A stretch of DNA of 11,275 nucleotides from JALZAA01 sp046724655 (GTDB lineage: Bacteria; Actinomycetota; Acidimicrobiia; IMCC26256; JACDBD01), in assembly GCA_046724655.1 (NCBI GenBank), contig JBKOWY010000172.1, positions 1 through 11,275 on the forward strand, in the 5' to 3' direction. The notes below the pieces were generated by a model. It ran no database searches, had not been told where the DNA came from, and saw nothing but the letters and a program-made list of their open reading frames with translations. The position numbers were made by a program, and so were the translations under genes. Positions 5,213 through 11,275 of the stretch are shown here, one piece after another. Positions within the stretch are counted from its first letter, which is position 1. Each line of letters starts with the position of its first letter.

Positions 5213-8065
5213 GTGCCCAAGCCGCTCGTAATCGTCGAGTCACCGGCGAAAGCCCGCACTATCGCGGGCTTCCTCGGCGCGGACTACATCGTGGAGTCGA
5301 GCGTCGGTCACATTCGCGACCTGCCGAGCAACGCCAGCGAAGTCCCCAAGAAGTACAAGGGCACCGATGCCGGACGCCTGGGGATCGACGTCGAGCACGA
5401 CTTCCAGCCGATCTATGTCGTGCCCAAGAAGAAGAAGGAGGTTGTCAAGGAGCTCAAGCACGCCCTCCAGGACGCCAGCGAGTTGTATCTCGCCACTGAC
5501 GAGGACCGCGAGGGCGAGGCGATCTCGTGGCACGTGCTCGAGGTGCTCGACCCCGACGTGCCGGTGCGGCGGATGGTCTTCCACGAGATCACGCGGCACG
5601 CAATCGAGGAGGCGATCGAGAACTGGCGCGACCTCGACATGAAGCTCGTCGAAGCCCAGGAGAGCCGGCGAGTGCTCGACCGGCTGGTCGGCTACGAGAT
5701 GTCGCCCGTCCTGTGGAAGAAGATGATGCCCCGGCTGTCGGCGGGTCGGGTGCAGAGCGTCGCCACCCGCCTGGTCGTCGAGCGGGAGCGGGCCCGGATG
5801 GAGTTCCGGGCCGCCGAGTACTGGGATCTCGAAGGCGAGTTCGCTGTCGGCGGGGCCGACAACGGTGATCGCTTCCCGGCCACGCTCGTCGAGCTCGACG
5901 GCCGCAAGATCGCCAGCGGCCGTGACTTCGATCCCGCCACGGGGCAGGTCGCCGAGGGCGCCCGGGGGGGCGATCCGATCGTCCAGCTGGGCCAGTCCGA
6001 CGCCGAGGCCCTCGTCGGGCGGCTGCGCGACGTCGGCTATGAGGTCTCCTCGGTCGAGTCGAAGGCCTTCACCGAGCGACCGAAGGCGCCGTTCACGACG
6101 TCGACCCTGCAGCAGGAGGCAGGTCGGAAGCTGCGGTTCTCGGCCGGGCGCACCATGCGAGTCGCCCAGGGGCTCTACGAGCGTGGATTCCTTACTTATG
6201 TGCGCACGGACTCCGTGAACCTGTCGGACCAGGCGATCAACGGCGCCCGCGAGCAGATCCGCACCCTCTACGGGACGGAGTACCTCCCGGACGCGCCCCG
6301 CACCTACCAGAGCAAGGTCAAGAACGCACAGGAGGCGCACGAGGCGATCCGCCCCGCGGGCGAACGCATGCGCAGCCCCGACGAGGTGCGCGGCGAGCTC
6401 AGCACCGACGAGCGGCGCCTCTATCAACTCGTGTGGATGCGCACGCTGGCGTGCCAGATGACCGACGCGCGCGCCCGGCGCCTGTCGATCCGACTGTCGG
6501 CGACGTCGACCGCGGGTGAAGCCGCGATGTTCGCGGCGTCGGGCAAGACGTACGAGTTCCTCGGGTTCCGGCGCGCGTACGTCGAGGGAGCCGACGACCC
6601 CGCCGCCGAGCTGGAGGACGCCGAGTCGCGGATCCCACCGCTGTCCGAGGGTGACGCGGTCCATTGTGAATCGCTCGCCGCTGCCGGCCACACCACACAA
6701 CCGCCGGCGCGCTACACGGAAGCGAGCCTCGTGAAGGAGCTCGAAGAGCGCGGCATCGGGCGCCCGTCGACGTACGCATCCGTGATCCAGACGATCACGC
6801 ACGAACGCGGGTACGTGTGGAAGAAGGGCAGCGCGCTCGTGCCGTCGTGGACCGCGTTCGCCAAGCTGCAGCTGCTCGAGTGGTACTTCCAGCATCTCGT
6901 CGATTACGACTTCACCGCCACCATGGAATGGCAGCTGGACCTCATCGCGAGCGGGGAGAGCGAATCGGAGCAGTGGCTGCGCGACTTCTACTTCGGTGAC
7001 GGCCAGCGTGGCCTCAAAGAGCTCGTCGGCGAGGACCACCTTGCTGAGATCGACCCGCGCGAGATCAATACGATCTTCATCGGCAAGGACGGCCAGGGGC
7101 GGACGATCAACGTGCGGGTCGGCAAGTTCGGTCCGTACCTCGAGCGCGACGACGAACGCGCCTCGCTCGCCGAGGACATCCCGCCCGACGAGCTCACCGT
7201 CGAGCTGGCAGTCGAGCTGCTCGAGCGGGCGGCCGAAGGGCCGCAGGTGCTCGGCAAGGATCCCGAGACCGGTCTCGAGGTCATCGCCCGCGACGGCCGG
7301 TACGGGCCCTACGTGCAGCTCGGTGAGCTGATCGACGGCGAGGAGAAGCCGAGGACGGCGTCGCTGCTGTCGTCGATGAGCCTCGACACGATCACGTTCG
7401 AGGAGGCGCTGAAGCTCCTCCGCCTGCCGCGGGTGGTGGGCACCGATCCCGAGGGCCACAAGATCACCGCGCACAACGGCCGCTACGGTCCGTACCTCAA
7501 GAAAGGCAAAGAGAGCCGCAGCCTCGAGACCGAGGAGCAGATCTTCACCGTCACCGTGGAGGAGGCGCTGGCGCTCTTCGCCCAGCCGAAGCAGCATCGC
7601 AGGCGCACCAGGCCGCCGATCGCCGAGCTCGGCGCGCACCCCGACACGGGCGCGCCCATACGAGTGATGGACGGCCGGTACGGCCCGTACGTCACGGACG
7701 GCTCACTGAACGCGACGATCCCGCGCGGCACCGACCCGAAGTCGGTCGCGCTTGGGGAGGCCGTCGAGCTCCTGCGGGAGCGGGAAGCACGCGGACCGGC
7801 GAAGAGACCCCGGAAACGGGCGACGAAGAAGAAGGCGACCGGCGCGAAAAAGGGCACCAAGAAGGCCGCCAAGACGGGTGGCAGCGCCCGCAAGTCTTCC
7901 GCCGGCGGCCGCGGCGGGAACGGTGGCAAGCGCGGCAAGAAGCCTCCGGCCACCACGGCTGAGGTGGTGGCGACGATGGAAGCGCCCGCCGTCGGGTCCG
8001 AACCGTCTCCCACCGACGACGGGAACGGCCGGCGGGACGCACACGTCGCACGTGAACGGTCGTAG
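5213..8065 (+). CDS. topA: DNA topoisomerase I, type IA
   Basis: A 950-residue enzyme that relaxes negatively supercoiled DNA by single-strand cleavage and passage. The GTG start has an AGGA (5201-5204) 8 nt upstream. The TOPRIM domain opens with PLVIVESPAKARTI (catalytic E9) and has the metal-binding DEDRE at D96, D98 and E100. The active-site tyrosine is Y329 in GFLTYVRTDSVNLS. The core ends around residue 600. No Cys4 zinc fingers are visible. Instead there are C-terminal repeats centred on GKFGPYL (637), DGRYGPYV (694), NGRYGPYL (755) and DGRYGPYV (820), then an 88-residue tail from about 863 that is very rich in Lys, Arg, Gly and Ala. This layout and length resemble mycobacterial and Streptomyces TopA, whose basic tails increase processivity. 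It is probably essential. It lies 67 bp ahead of the MFS gene, which may have its own promoter. Confidence 0.97.
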   Translation: MPKPLVIVESPAKARTIAGFLGADYIVESSVGHIRDLPSNASEVPKKYKGTDAGRLGIDVEHDFQPIYVVPKKKKEVVKELKHALQDASELYLATDEDREGEAISWHVLEVLDPDVPVRRMVFHEITRHAIEEAIENWRDLDMKLVEAQESRRVLDRLVGYEMSPVLWKKMMPRLSAGRVQSVATRLVVERERARMEFRAAEYWDLEGEFAVGGADNGDRFPATLVELDGRKIASGRDFDPATGQVAEGARGGDPIVQLGQSDAEALVGRLRDVGYEVSSVESKAFTERPKAPFTTSTLQQEAGRKLRFSAGRTMRVAQGLYERGFLTYVRTDSVNLSDQAINGAREQIRTLYGTEYLPDAPRTYQSKVKNAQEAHEAIRPAGERMRSPDEVRGELSTDERRLYQLVWMRTLACQMTDARARRLSIRLSATSTAGEAAMFAASGKTYEFLGFRRAYVEGADDPAAELEDAESRIPPLSEGDAVHCESLAAAGHTTQPPARYTEASLVKELEERGIGRPSTYASVIQTITHERGYVWKKGSALVPSWTAFAKLQLLEWYFQHLVDYDFTATMEWQLDLIASGESESEQWLRDFYFGDGQRGLKELVGEDHLAEIDPREINTIFIGKDGQGRTINVRVGKFGPYLERDDERASLAEDIPPDELTVELAVELLERAAEGPQVLGKDPETGLEVIARDGRYGPYVQLGELIDGEEKPRTASLLSSMSLDTITFEEALKLLRLPRVVGTDPEGHKITAHNGRYGPYLKKGKESRSLETEEQIFTVTVEEALALFAQPKQHRRRTRPPIAELGAHPDTGAPIRVMDGRYGPYVTDGSLNATIPRGTDPKSVALGEAVELLREREARGPAKRPRKRATKKKATGAKKGTKKAAKTGGSARKSSAGGRGGNGGKRGKKPPATTAEVVATMEAPAVGSEPSPTDDGNGRRDAHVARERS

Positions 8066-8116
8066 AACGTGAGGCGCAGGCCGGCGCCAGACCTGTCGGC
8101 GGCGCGACCCCACACC

Positions 8117-8122
8117 TAACCT
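8117..8122 (+). promoter_or_regulatory. Candidate -10 element before the MFS-tmk pair
   Basis: TAACCT is followed by 10 nt and the ATG at 8133. No Shine-Dalgarno is visible in between, so a leaderless or nearly leaderless transcript carrying the MFS gene and tmk is plausible. No clear -35 box is present. Confidence 0.35.
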
Positions 8123-8132
8123 GACCATCACC

Positions 8133-9554
8133 ATGGCGGACCGGCAGGCACCGTTCATCCCGCGGTCACCGGAGTCCGGGCTGCCGCCGGCAGGGGCGTT
8201 CTGGCGCGTCTTCGGAACCCGCTCGTTCTTCAAGCTGTGGGTGGCCCAGGTCGTGTCGAGCCTGGGCGACTGGATCGGGATCATCGCGATCCTCGCGATC
8301 GCGGCCCGCGTCTCGGGTGGGTCGGGCGCCGCCGTCAGCCTCGTGATGGTGGCCCGTGTAGTCCCCGGCTTCTTCCTCGCCACCGTCGGCGGCGTCATCG
8401 TCGACCGATTTGACCGCAAGCGGGTCATGGTCGCGTGCGACATCGGCCGGGCCGCGCTCTTGGCGCTGCTGCCGTTCGTCGACAGCCTGCTCGGGCTCGT
8501 GCTCGTGTCGTTCGCCCTCGAGATCCTCTCGCTGTTGTGGGGGCCGGCGAAGGACGCGTCGATCCCGAACCTCGTCGACACCGAACAGCTCACCTCGGCG
8601 AACTCGCTCGGGCTCCTCGCCGCGTTCGGAACGTTCCCGGTCGCGTCCCTCGCCTTCTCGCTGCTCGCGCTCGTCGCGAGCTGGCTCAGCGGGTTCAACG
8701 CGTTCTCCTTCCTCGAGGTCGATCGTGAGTCCCTGGCGCTATGGGTCGACGGCATCACCTTCCTCGTGTCGGCCTTGATCATCTTCCGGTTGCCGATCCC
8801 GCGCACGTTCGATCGCCAGGGCCAGAAGGCCGACTGGACGGCGACGTTCCGCGACATCTCCGAGGGGCTTGGCTTCATCCGCCACGATCGTCTCGTTCGT
8901 GGCGTGATCATCGGCATCGGCGTCGGGATCATCGGCGGTGGTGCGATGATCCCGCTCGGCCCCGTGTTCGCCCAGCAGGTGCTCGGCGGCGGGAGCGCCG
9001 AGTTCGGTGTGCTGATGACGGCGCTCGGCTTCGGTGCCGCGCTCGGCGTCATCAGCCTCGTGGCAATCCAAAGGCGGGTACCACGCGAGACCGTGTTCCA
9101 GTTCGCGGTCATGGCCAGCGGTGCCGCCCTCGTGGCTGCCGCCACGACGTCGAGCATCGTCCCCGCCGCGTTACTCGTGGGGATCGTCGGCGCTTGTGCC
9201 GGCAGCTCCTACGTGACCGGCTTCACCGTCTTGCAGGAGAACGTGCGCGACGAGCTGCGGGGTCGAACATTCGCGACTCTCTACACCGTTGTCCGCCTGT
9301 GCCTGCTCATCTCGCTGACGATCTCGCCGCTGTGGGCCGACTTCTGGGACCGCGTGTCGGACGCGCTGTTCACCGACCTCGCCATCGAGATCGGGGGCGC
9401 GACGTACGCCCTGCCGGGTGTGCGCTTCGCGCTGTGGGGCGGCGGGCTGATCACGTTCTTCGCCGGCTTCGTGTCGTGGCGCGCCGTGCGTCGAGCCCGC
9501 CGACGAGAACGTGAAGGCGTGCCACCCTCCGTAGTTCCCCAAGCCGGGGACTAG
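8133..9554 (+). CDS. MFS transporter, MFS_3/EntS-like, paired with tmk
   Basis: A 473-residue polytopic membrane protein of the major facilitator superfamily with about 12 hydrophobic helices. Helix 1 begins near FKLWVAQVVSSLGDWIG. The loop 2-3 motif is GGVIVDRFDRKRVMVACDIGR, a close form of the MFS motif A (G-x-x-x-D-R-x-x-R-R). WGPAKDASIPNLVD, followed by LTSANSL, is typical of the MFS_3 branch that includes enterobactin-type and macrolide exporters. The N-terminal 25 residues are Pro-rich and cytoplasmic; the C-terminus is Arg-rich (RRARRREREG). The substrate cannot be predicted. The gene ends with TAG six bases before tmk and in the same frame, and I recall similar MFS domains fused to thymidylate kinase in other actinobacteria. 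A role linked to nucleotide or DNA-precursor metabolism is therefore possible but unproven. Confidence 0.88.
   Translation: MADRQAPFIPRSPESGLPPAGAFWRVFGTRSFFKLWVAQVVSSLGDWIGIIAILAIAARVSGGSGAAVSLVMVARVVPGFFLATVGGVIVDRFDRKRVMVACDIGRAALLALLPFVDSLLGLVLVSFALEILSLLWGPAKDASIPNLVDTEQLTSANSLGLLAAFGTFPVASLAFSLLALVASWLSGFNAFSFLEVDRESLALWVDGITFLVSALIIFRLPIPRTFDRQGQKADWTATFRDISEGLGFIRHDRLVRGVIIGIGVGIIGGGAMIPLGPVFAQQVLGGGSAEFGVLMTALGFGAALGVISLVAIQRRVPRETVFQFAVMASGAALVAAATTSSIVPAALLVGIVGACAGSSYVTGFTVLQENVRDELRGRTFATLYTVVRLCLLISLTISPLWADFWDRVSDALFTDLAIEIGGATYALPGVRFALWGGGLITFFAGFVSWRAVRRARRREREGVPPSVVPQAGD
9552..9554 (+). other. Single in-frame TAG separating MFS and tmk
   Basis: In the frame shared by both genes the codons read GAC TAG CCC GTC ATG. 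Only this stop prevents one continuous 677-codon reading frame from 8133 to 10166. No strong Shine-Dalgarno lies before the tmk ATG; the GGGGA at 9546-9550 is 10 nt away. Stop-restart coupling, or a low level of readthrough, are both possible. Confidence 0.8.
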
Positions 9555-9560
9555 CCCGTC

Positions 9561-10166
9561 ATGGGTCACTTCGTCGTCCTCGAGGGGGGCGATACCAGCG
9601 GCAAGAGCACCCAGGCCGGGCTCCTGGTCGACCGGCTCCGCGCCCTCGGGCACGACGTGGTCCCCAGTTTCGAGCCCGGCGCGACGGACGTCGGAGGTGC
9701 AATTCGCGCCTTGCTCCTCGACGAGCCGGCGACCGTCGACCCGATGACGGAAACGCTTCTTCTCGCGGCCGACCGCGCCCAGGAAGTCGCCGACGTCATC
9801 CGGCCGGCCCTGGCACGGGGAGCCGATGTCGTGAGCGACCGGTACGTCCCGTCGTCGCTCGCGTACCAAGGAGTGGGCCGCGGCCTTGGCGTCGAAAGGG
9901 TCGAGAAGCTCAACCGCTGGGCGACGTATGGCCTGGAGCCCGCCCTCGTAATCGTGCTCGACGTCCACGACGCCACCGCCGAGTCACGCCGCACCGAGCC
10001 TCGCGACCGGCTCGAGCGCGCCGGTGCCGATTTCCACGCCGTCGTGCGCCAGGCCTACCGCAGCCTCGCTGCCGACCGGGGCTGGGTCGTGATCGACGGC
10101 GACGACGAGGTAGAGCTCGTCGCCGACCGTGTATGGAACACCGTGCGCGAACGGCTCGCTCTCTAG
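9561..10166 (+). CDS. tmk: Thymidylate kinase (dTMP kinase)
   Basis: A 201-residue cytosolic kinase converting dTMP to dTDP for DNA synthesis, at the usual length for Tmk. The P-loop is LEGGDTSGKSTQ (residues 7-18, K15). The helix carrying LLLAADRAQEV (about 66-76), the DR(Y) motif SDRYVPSSLAYQGVGRGLG (about 92-110), the LID stretch RTEPRDRLERAG and the acceptor segment FHAVVRQAYRSLA are all present. The segment that usually reads TREPGGT is SFEPGATDVG here: the arginine of the phosphate-contacting loop is replaced by F37 and a glycine by A41. The lack of Arg in the P-loop, with a basic LID, is the pattern of type II thymidylate kinases. The gene follows the MFS gene by 6 nt in the same frame and probably shares its mRNA. 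It is upstream of holB, as in the topA-tmk-holB order of actinobacteria. Confidence 0.95.
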   Translation: MGHFVVLEGGDTSGKSTQAGLLVDRLRALGHDVVPSFEPGATDVGGAIRALLLDEPATVDPMTETLLLAADRAQEVADVIRPALARGADVVSDRYVPSSLAYQGVGRGLGVERVEKLNRWATYGLEPALVIVLDVHDATAESRRTEPRDRLERAGADFHAVVRQAYRSLAADRGWVVIDGDDEVELVADRVWNTVRERLAL

Positions 10167-10177
10167 CGGCGCCAGTC

Positions 10178-10191
10178 CCGGCACTTGCCGG
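10178..10191 (+). terminator. Short hairpin after tmk, possible weak terminator
   Basis: CCGGC and GCCGG form a 5-bp stem around a 4-nt loop, starting 12 bp after the tmk stop. There is no U-rich tail, so intrinsic termination is doubtful. The remaining 130 bp to holB hold no credible gene. Confidence 0.25.
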
Positions 10192-10309
10192 AGGGCACTC
10201 GTCCTCTCCTGCCGACGTCCCATCGTGACCGTATCGACACGACGCCGCGGCCCCTGAAGAGCACGTGAGTGGGGGCGGACGGGCATCGTTGGCCTCACGG
10301 GTTGCGCCG

Positions 10310-10315
10310 TAGTCT
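10310..10315 (+). promoter_or_regulatory. Candidate -10 element for leaderless holB
   Basis: TAGTCT is followed by 7 nt and the ATG at 10323, the spacing expected if the transcript starts at the start codon. The AGGA at 10317-10320 is only 2 nt from the ATG, too close to serve as a Shine-Dalgarno. A poor -35 match, TTGGCC at 10289-10294, lies 15 bp upstream. Confidence 0.4.
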
Positions 10316-10322
10316 CAGGACC

Positions 10323-11275
10323 ATGTGGGAAAGGGTCGTCGGTCAGGAACGCGCCGTGGGGCTGCTGCAGCGCGCGGCAGAGCGGCCGGTACACGCCTAC
10401 CTCCTGGTGGGGCCGCGCAGCTCGGGCCTCGAGGACGCCGCGCGCTGCTTCGCGGCGGACGTCATCGATCCGGCAGGTGACCCGCGCCTGCAGGACCTCG
10501 TGCTGCGGGGCATGCACCCCGACGTCGTCGAGTTCGAGCCCGAAGGGAACCAGATCCTCGTGGCGCAGGCCGAGGCCATCATGCGCGAGGCCCACCGCGC
10601 GCCCATCGAGGCCGAGCGGAAGGTCGTCGCCGTCCTCGAGGCGGATCGTCTCAACGAGCAGGCATCGAACAAGCTGCTGAAGACCATCGAGGAGCCACCG
10701 GCGCGCAGCACGATCATGCTCGTCACGTCCTCGCCCGACGAGTTGCTCGAGACCGTCCGGTCGCGCTGTCAGCGAATCGATCTCGCCCCGCTGCCCGAGA
10801 CGGCGCTGCGCGATGCGCTTCTCGCCGAGGACGCGGATGCCGAATCAGCCGCGCTGGCGGCAAGGCTCGCTGGCGGCCGTCTCGATCGTGGCCGGGCGAT
10901 GCTGGGGGTGCTCGGCGATGTTCGGCGCATGTTCGTGACGGCGGCGGCACAACTCGACGGGACGGGCAGTTCGGCGATGGAGGCCAGCGACGAAGTCTTC
11001 GAGGCGATGCAGGACGCCGTCGCCAGTCTCGAAGCCGATCAGGTGGCCGAGGCCGAAGAGCTCGCAGCCGAGCTGGACCGCGCCGGCTACCCGGAACGGT
11101 CGCGGACGACACTGCTGAAGCGACAGGCGGAACGACACAAACGTCAGCACCGCCGCGCCCGGCGCGACTTGATCGTGGAAGGCGTCACCGCGCTCGAGTC
11201 GGTCTACCGGGACGCGATGGCCGGGCCTGACGCGCCGCAGCTGAACACCGATCAGCCCCTGCTCACAGTGCCGGC
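10323..11275 (+). CDS. holB: DNA polymerase III subunit delta', 3' end outside window
   Basis: An open frame of at least 317 codons runs off the end of the window. It starts MWERVVGQERAVGLL, typical of clamp-loader subunits. The region EADRLNEQASNKLLKTIEEPP (sensor/Walker B zone) and the SRC motif in ETVRSRCQRIDL identify the delta'/DnaX AAA+ family. As in delta' generally, the ATPase site is dead: the P-loop position reads GPRSSGLEDAA with no GK(T/S). The cysteine cluster (CGxCxxC) that follows the P-loop in most delta' and DnaX proteins is also absent, leaving a short RLQDLVLRGMHPDVV instead. Residues about 175-317 form a helical, highly charged region with a basic stretch (KRQAERHKRQHRRARRD). 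Delta' acts in the cytoplasm within the clamp loader that places the beta clamp on DNA. The gene lies 156 bp after tmk and probably has its own promoter. Confidence 0.92.
   Translation, partial: MWERVVGQERAVGLLQRAAERPVHAYLLVGPRSSGLEDAARCFAADVIDPAGDPRLQDLVLRGMHPDVVEFEPEGNQILVAQAEAIMREAHRAPIEAERKVVAVLEADRLNEQASNKLLKTIEEPPARSTIMLVTSSPDELLETVRSRCQRIDLAPLPETALRDALLAEDADAESAALAARLAGGRLDRGRAMLGVLGDVRRMFVTAAAQLDGTGSSAMEASDEVFEAMQDAVASLEADQVAEAEELAAELDRAGYPERSRTTLLKRQAERHKRQHRRARRDLIVEGVTALESVYRDAMAGPDAPQLNTDQPLLTVP

Noticed and set aside
5240..7639. Long open frame (799 codons) on the minus strand opposite topA
   Set aside because: It is a frame mirror caused by high GC codon use. The plus strand encodes an unmistakable topoisomerase I, and the minus translation is low-complexity Arg/Leu/Glu/Val-rich with no motif.
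7703..9157. Minus-strand open frame of 484 codons opposite topA and the MFS gene
   Set aside because: The composition (Thr/Arg/Ser/Ala-rich, no hydrophobic or catalytic pattern) is that of a GC-driven shadow.

Overview
The window is about 11.3 kb of dense, GC-rich bacterial chromosome. GTG starts are common, Shine-Dalgarno signals are weak, and several start codons sit 7-10 nt downstream of a -10-like hexamer, as in leaderless mRNAs. These traits, together with TopA lacking recognisable zinc fingers but ending in a Lys/Arg-rich tail, and the gene order topA - MFS - tmk - holB, point to Actinomycetota. An Acidimicrobiia-like lineage is my best guess, but the sequence alone does not prove it. 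No rRNA, tRNA, CRISPR array, insertion sequence or prophage gene was seen.

Left part (1-4375), potassium homeostasis. The tail of a KdpD-type sensor kinase overlaps the start of the response regulator gene kdpE. After a 154-bp gap (100 bp if the upstream start is used) comes a large KimA-family (APC superfamily) potassium transporter. It carries a UspA-like cytoplasmic domain and, fused at its C-terminus, an OB-fold domain that I recall as a separate small protein in other actinobacteria. Convergent with it, 16 bp away, is a small membrane protein made only of the KdpD middle part (DUF4118 four-helix region plus GAF-like domain), with no kinase. The non-coding stretches in front of the transporter and in front of the DUF4118 gene each hold four heptamers close to CYTRACG with identical start-to-start spacing of 11, 21 and 11 bp. 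Tandem repeats at about 11 bp are how OmpR/PhoB-class regulators such as KdpE bind DNA, so I infer a local KdpE regulon. This is the most interesting signal in the window.

Middle (4376-5212): a DedA-family membrane protein, on the minus strand and divergent from topA.

Right part (5213-11275), DNA metabolism on the plus strand: topA (DNA topoisomerase I), an MFS exporter-like gene, tmk (thymidylate kinase), a 156-bp gap, and the beginning of holB (DNA polymerase III delta'), which runs off the window. The MFS and tmk genes lie in the same reading frame, separated by one TAG stop and two codons. I recall the same pair as a single fused protein in Streptomyces and relatives, so this locus looks like the unfused or split form. 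The delta' fragment lacks both the Walker A lysine and the zinc-binding cysteines.
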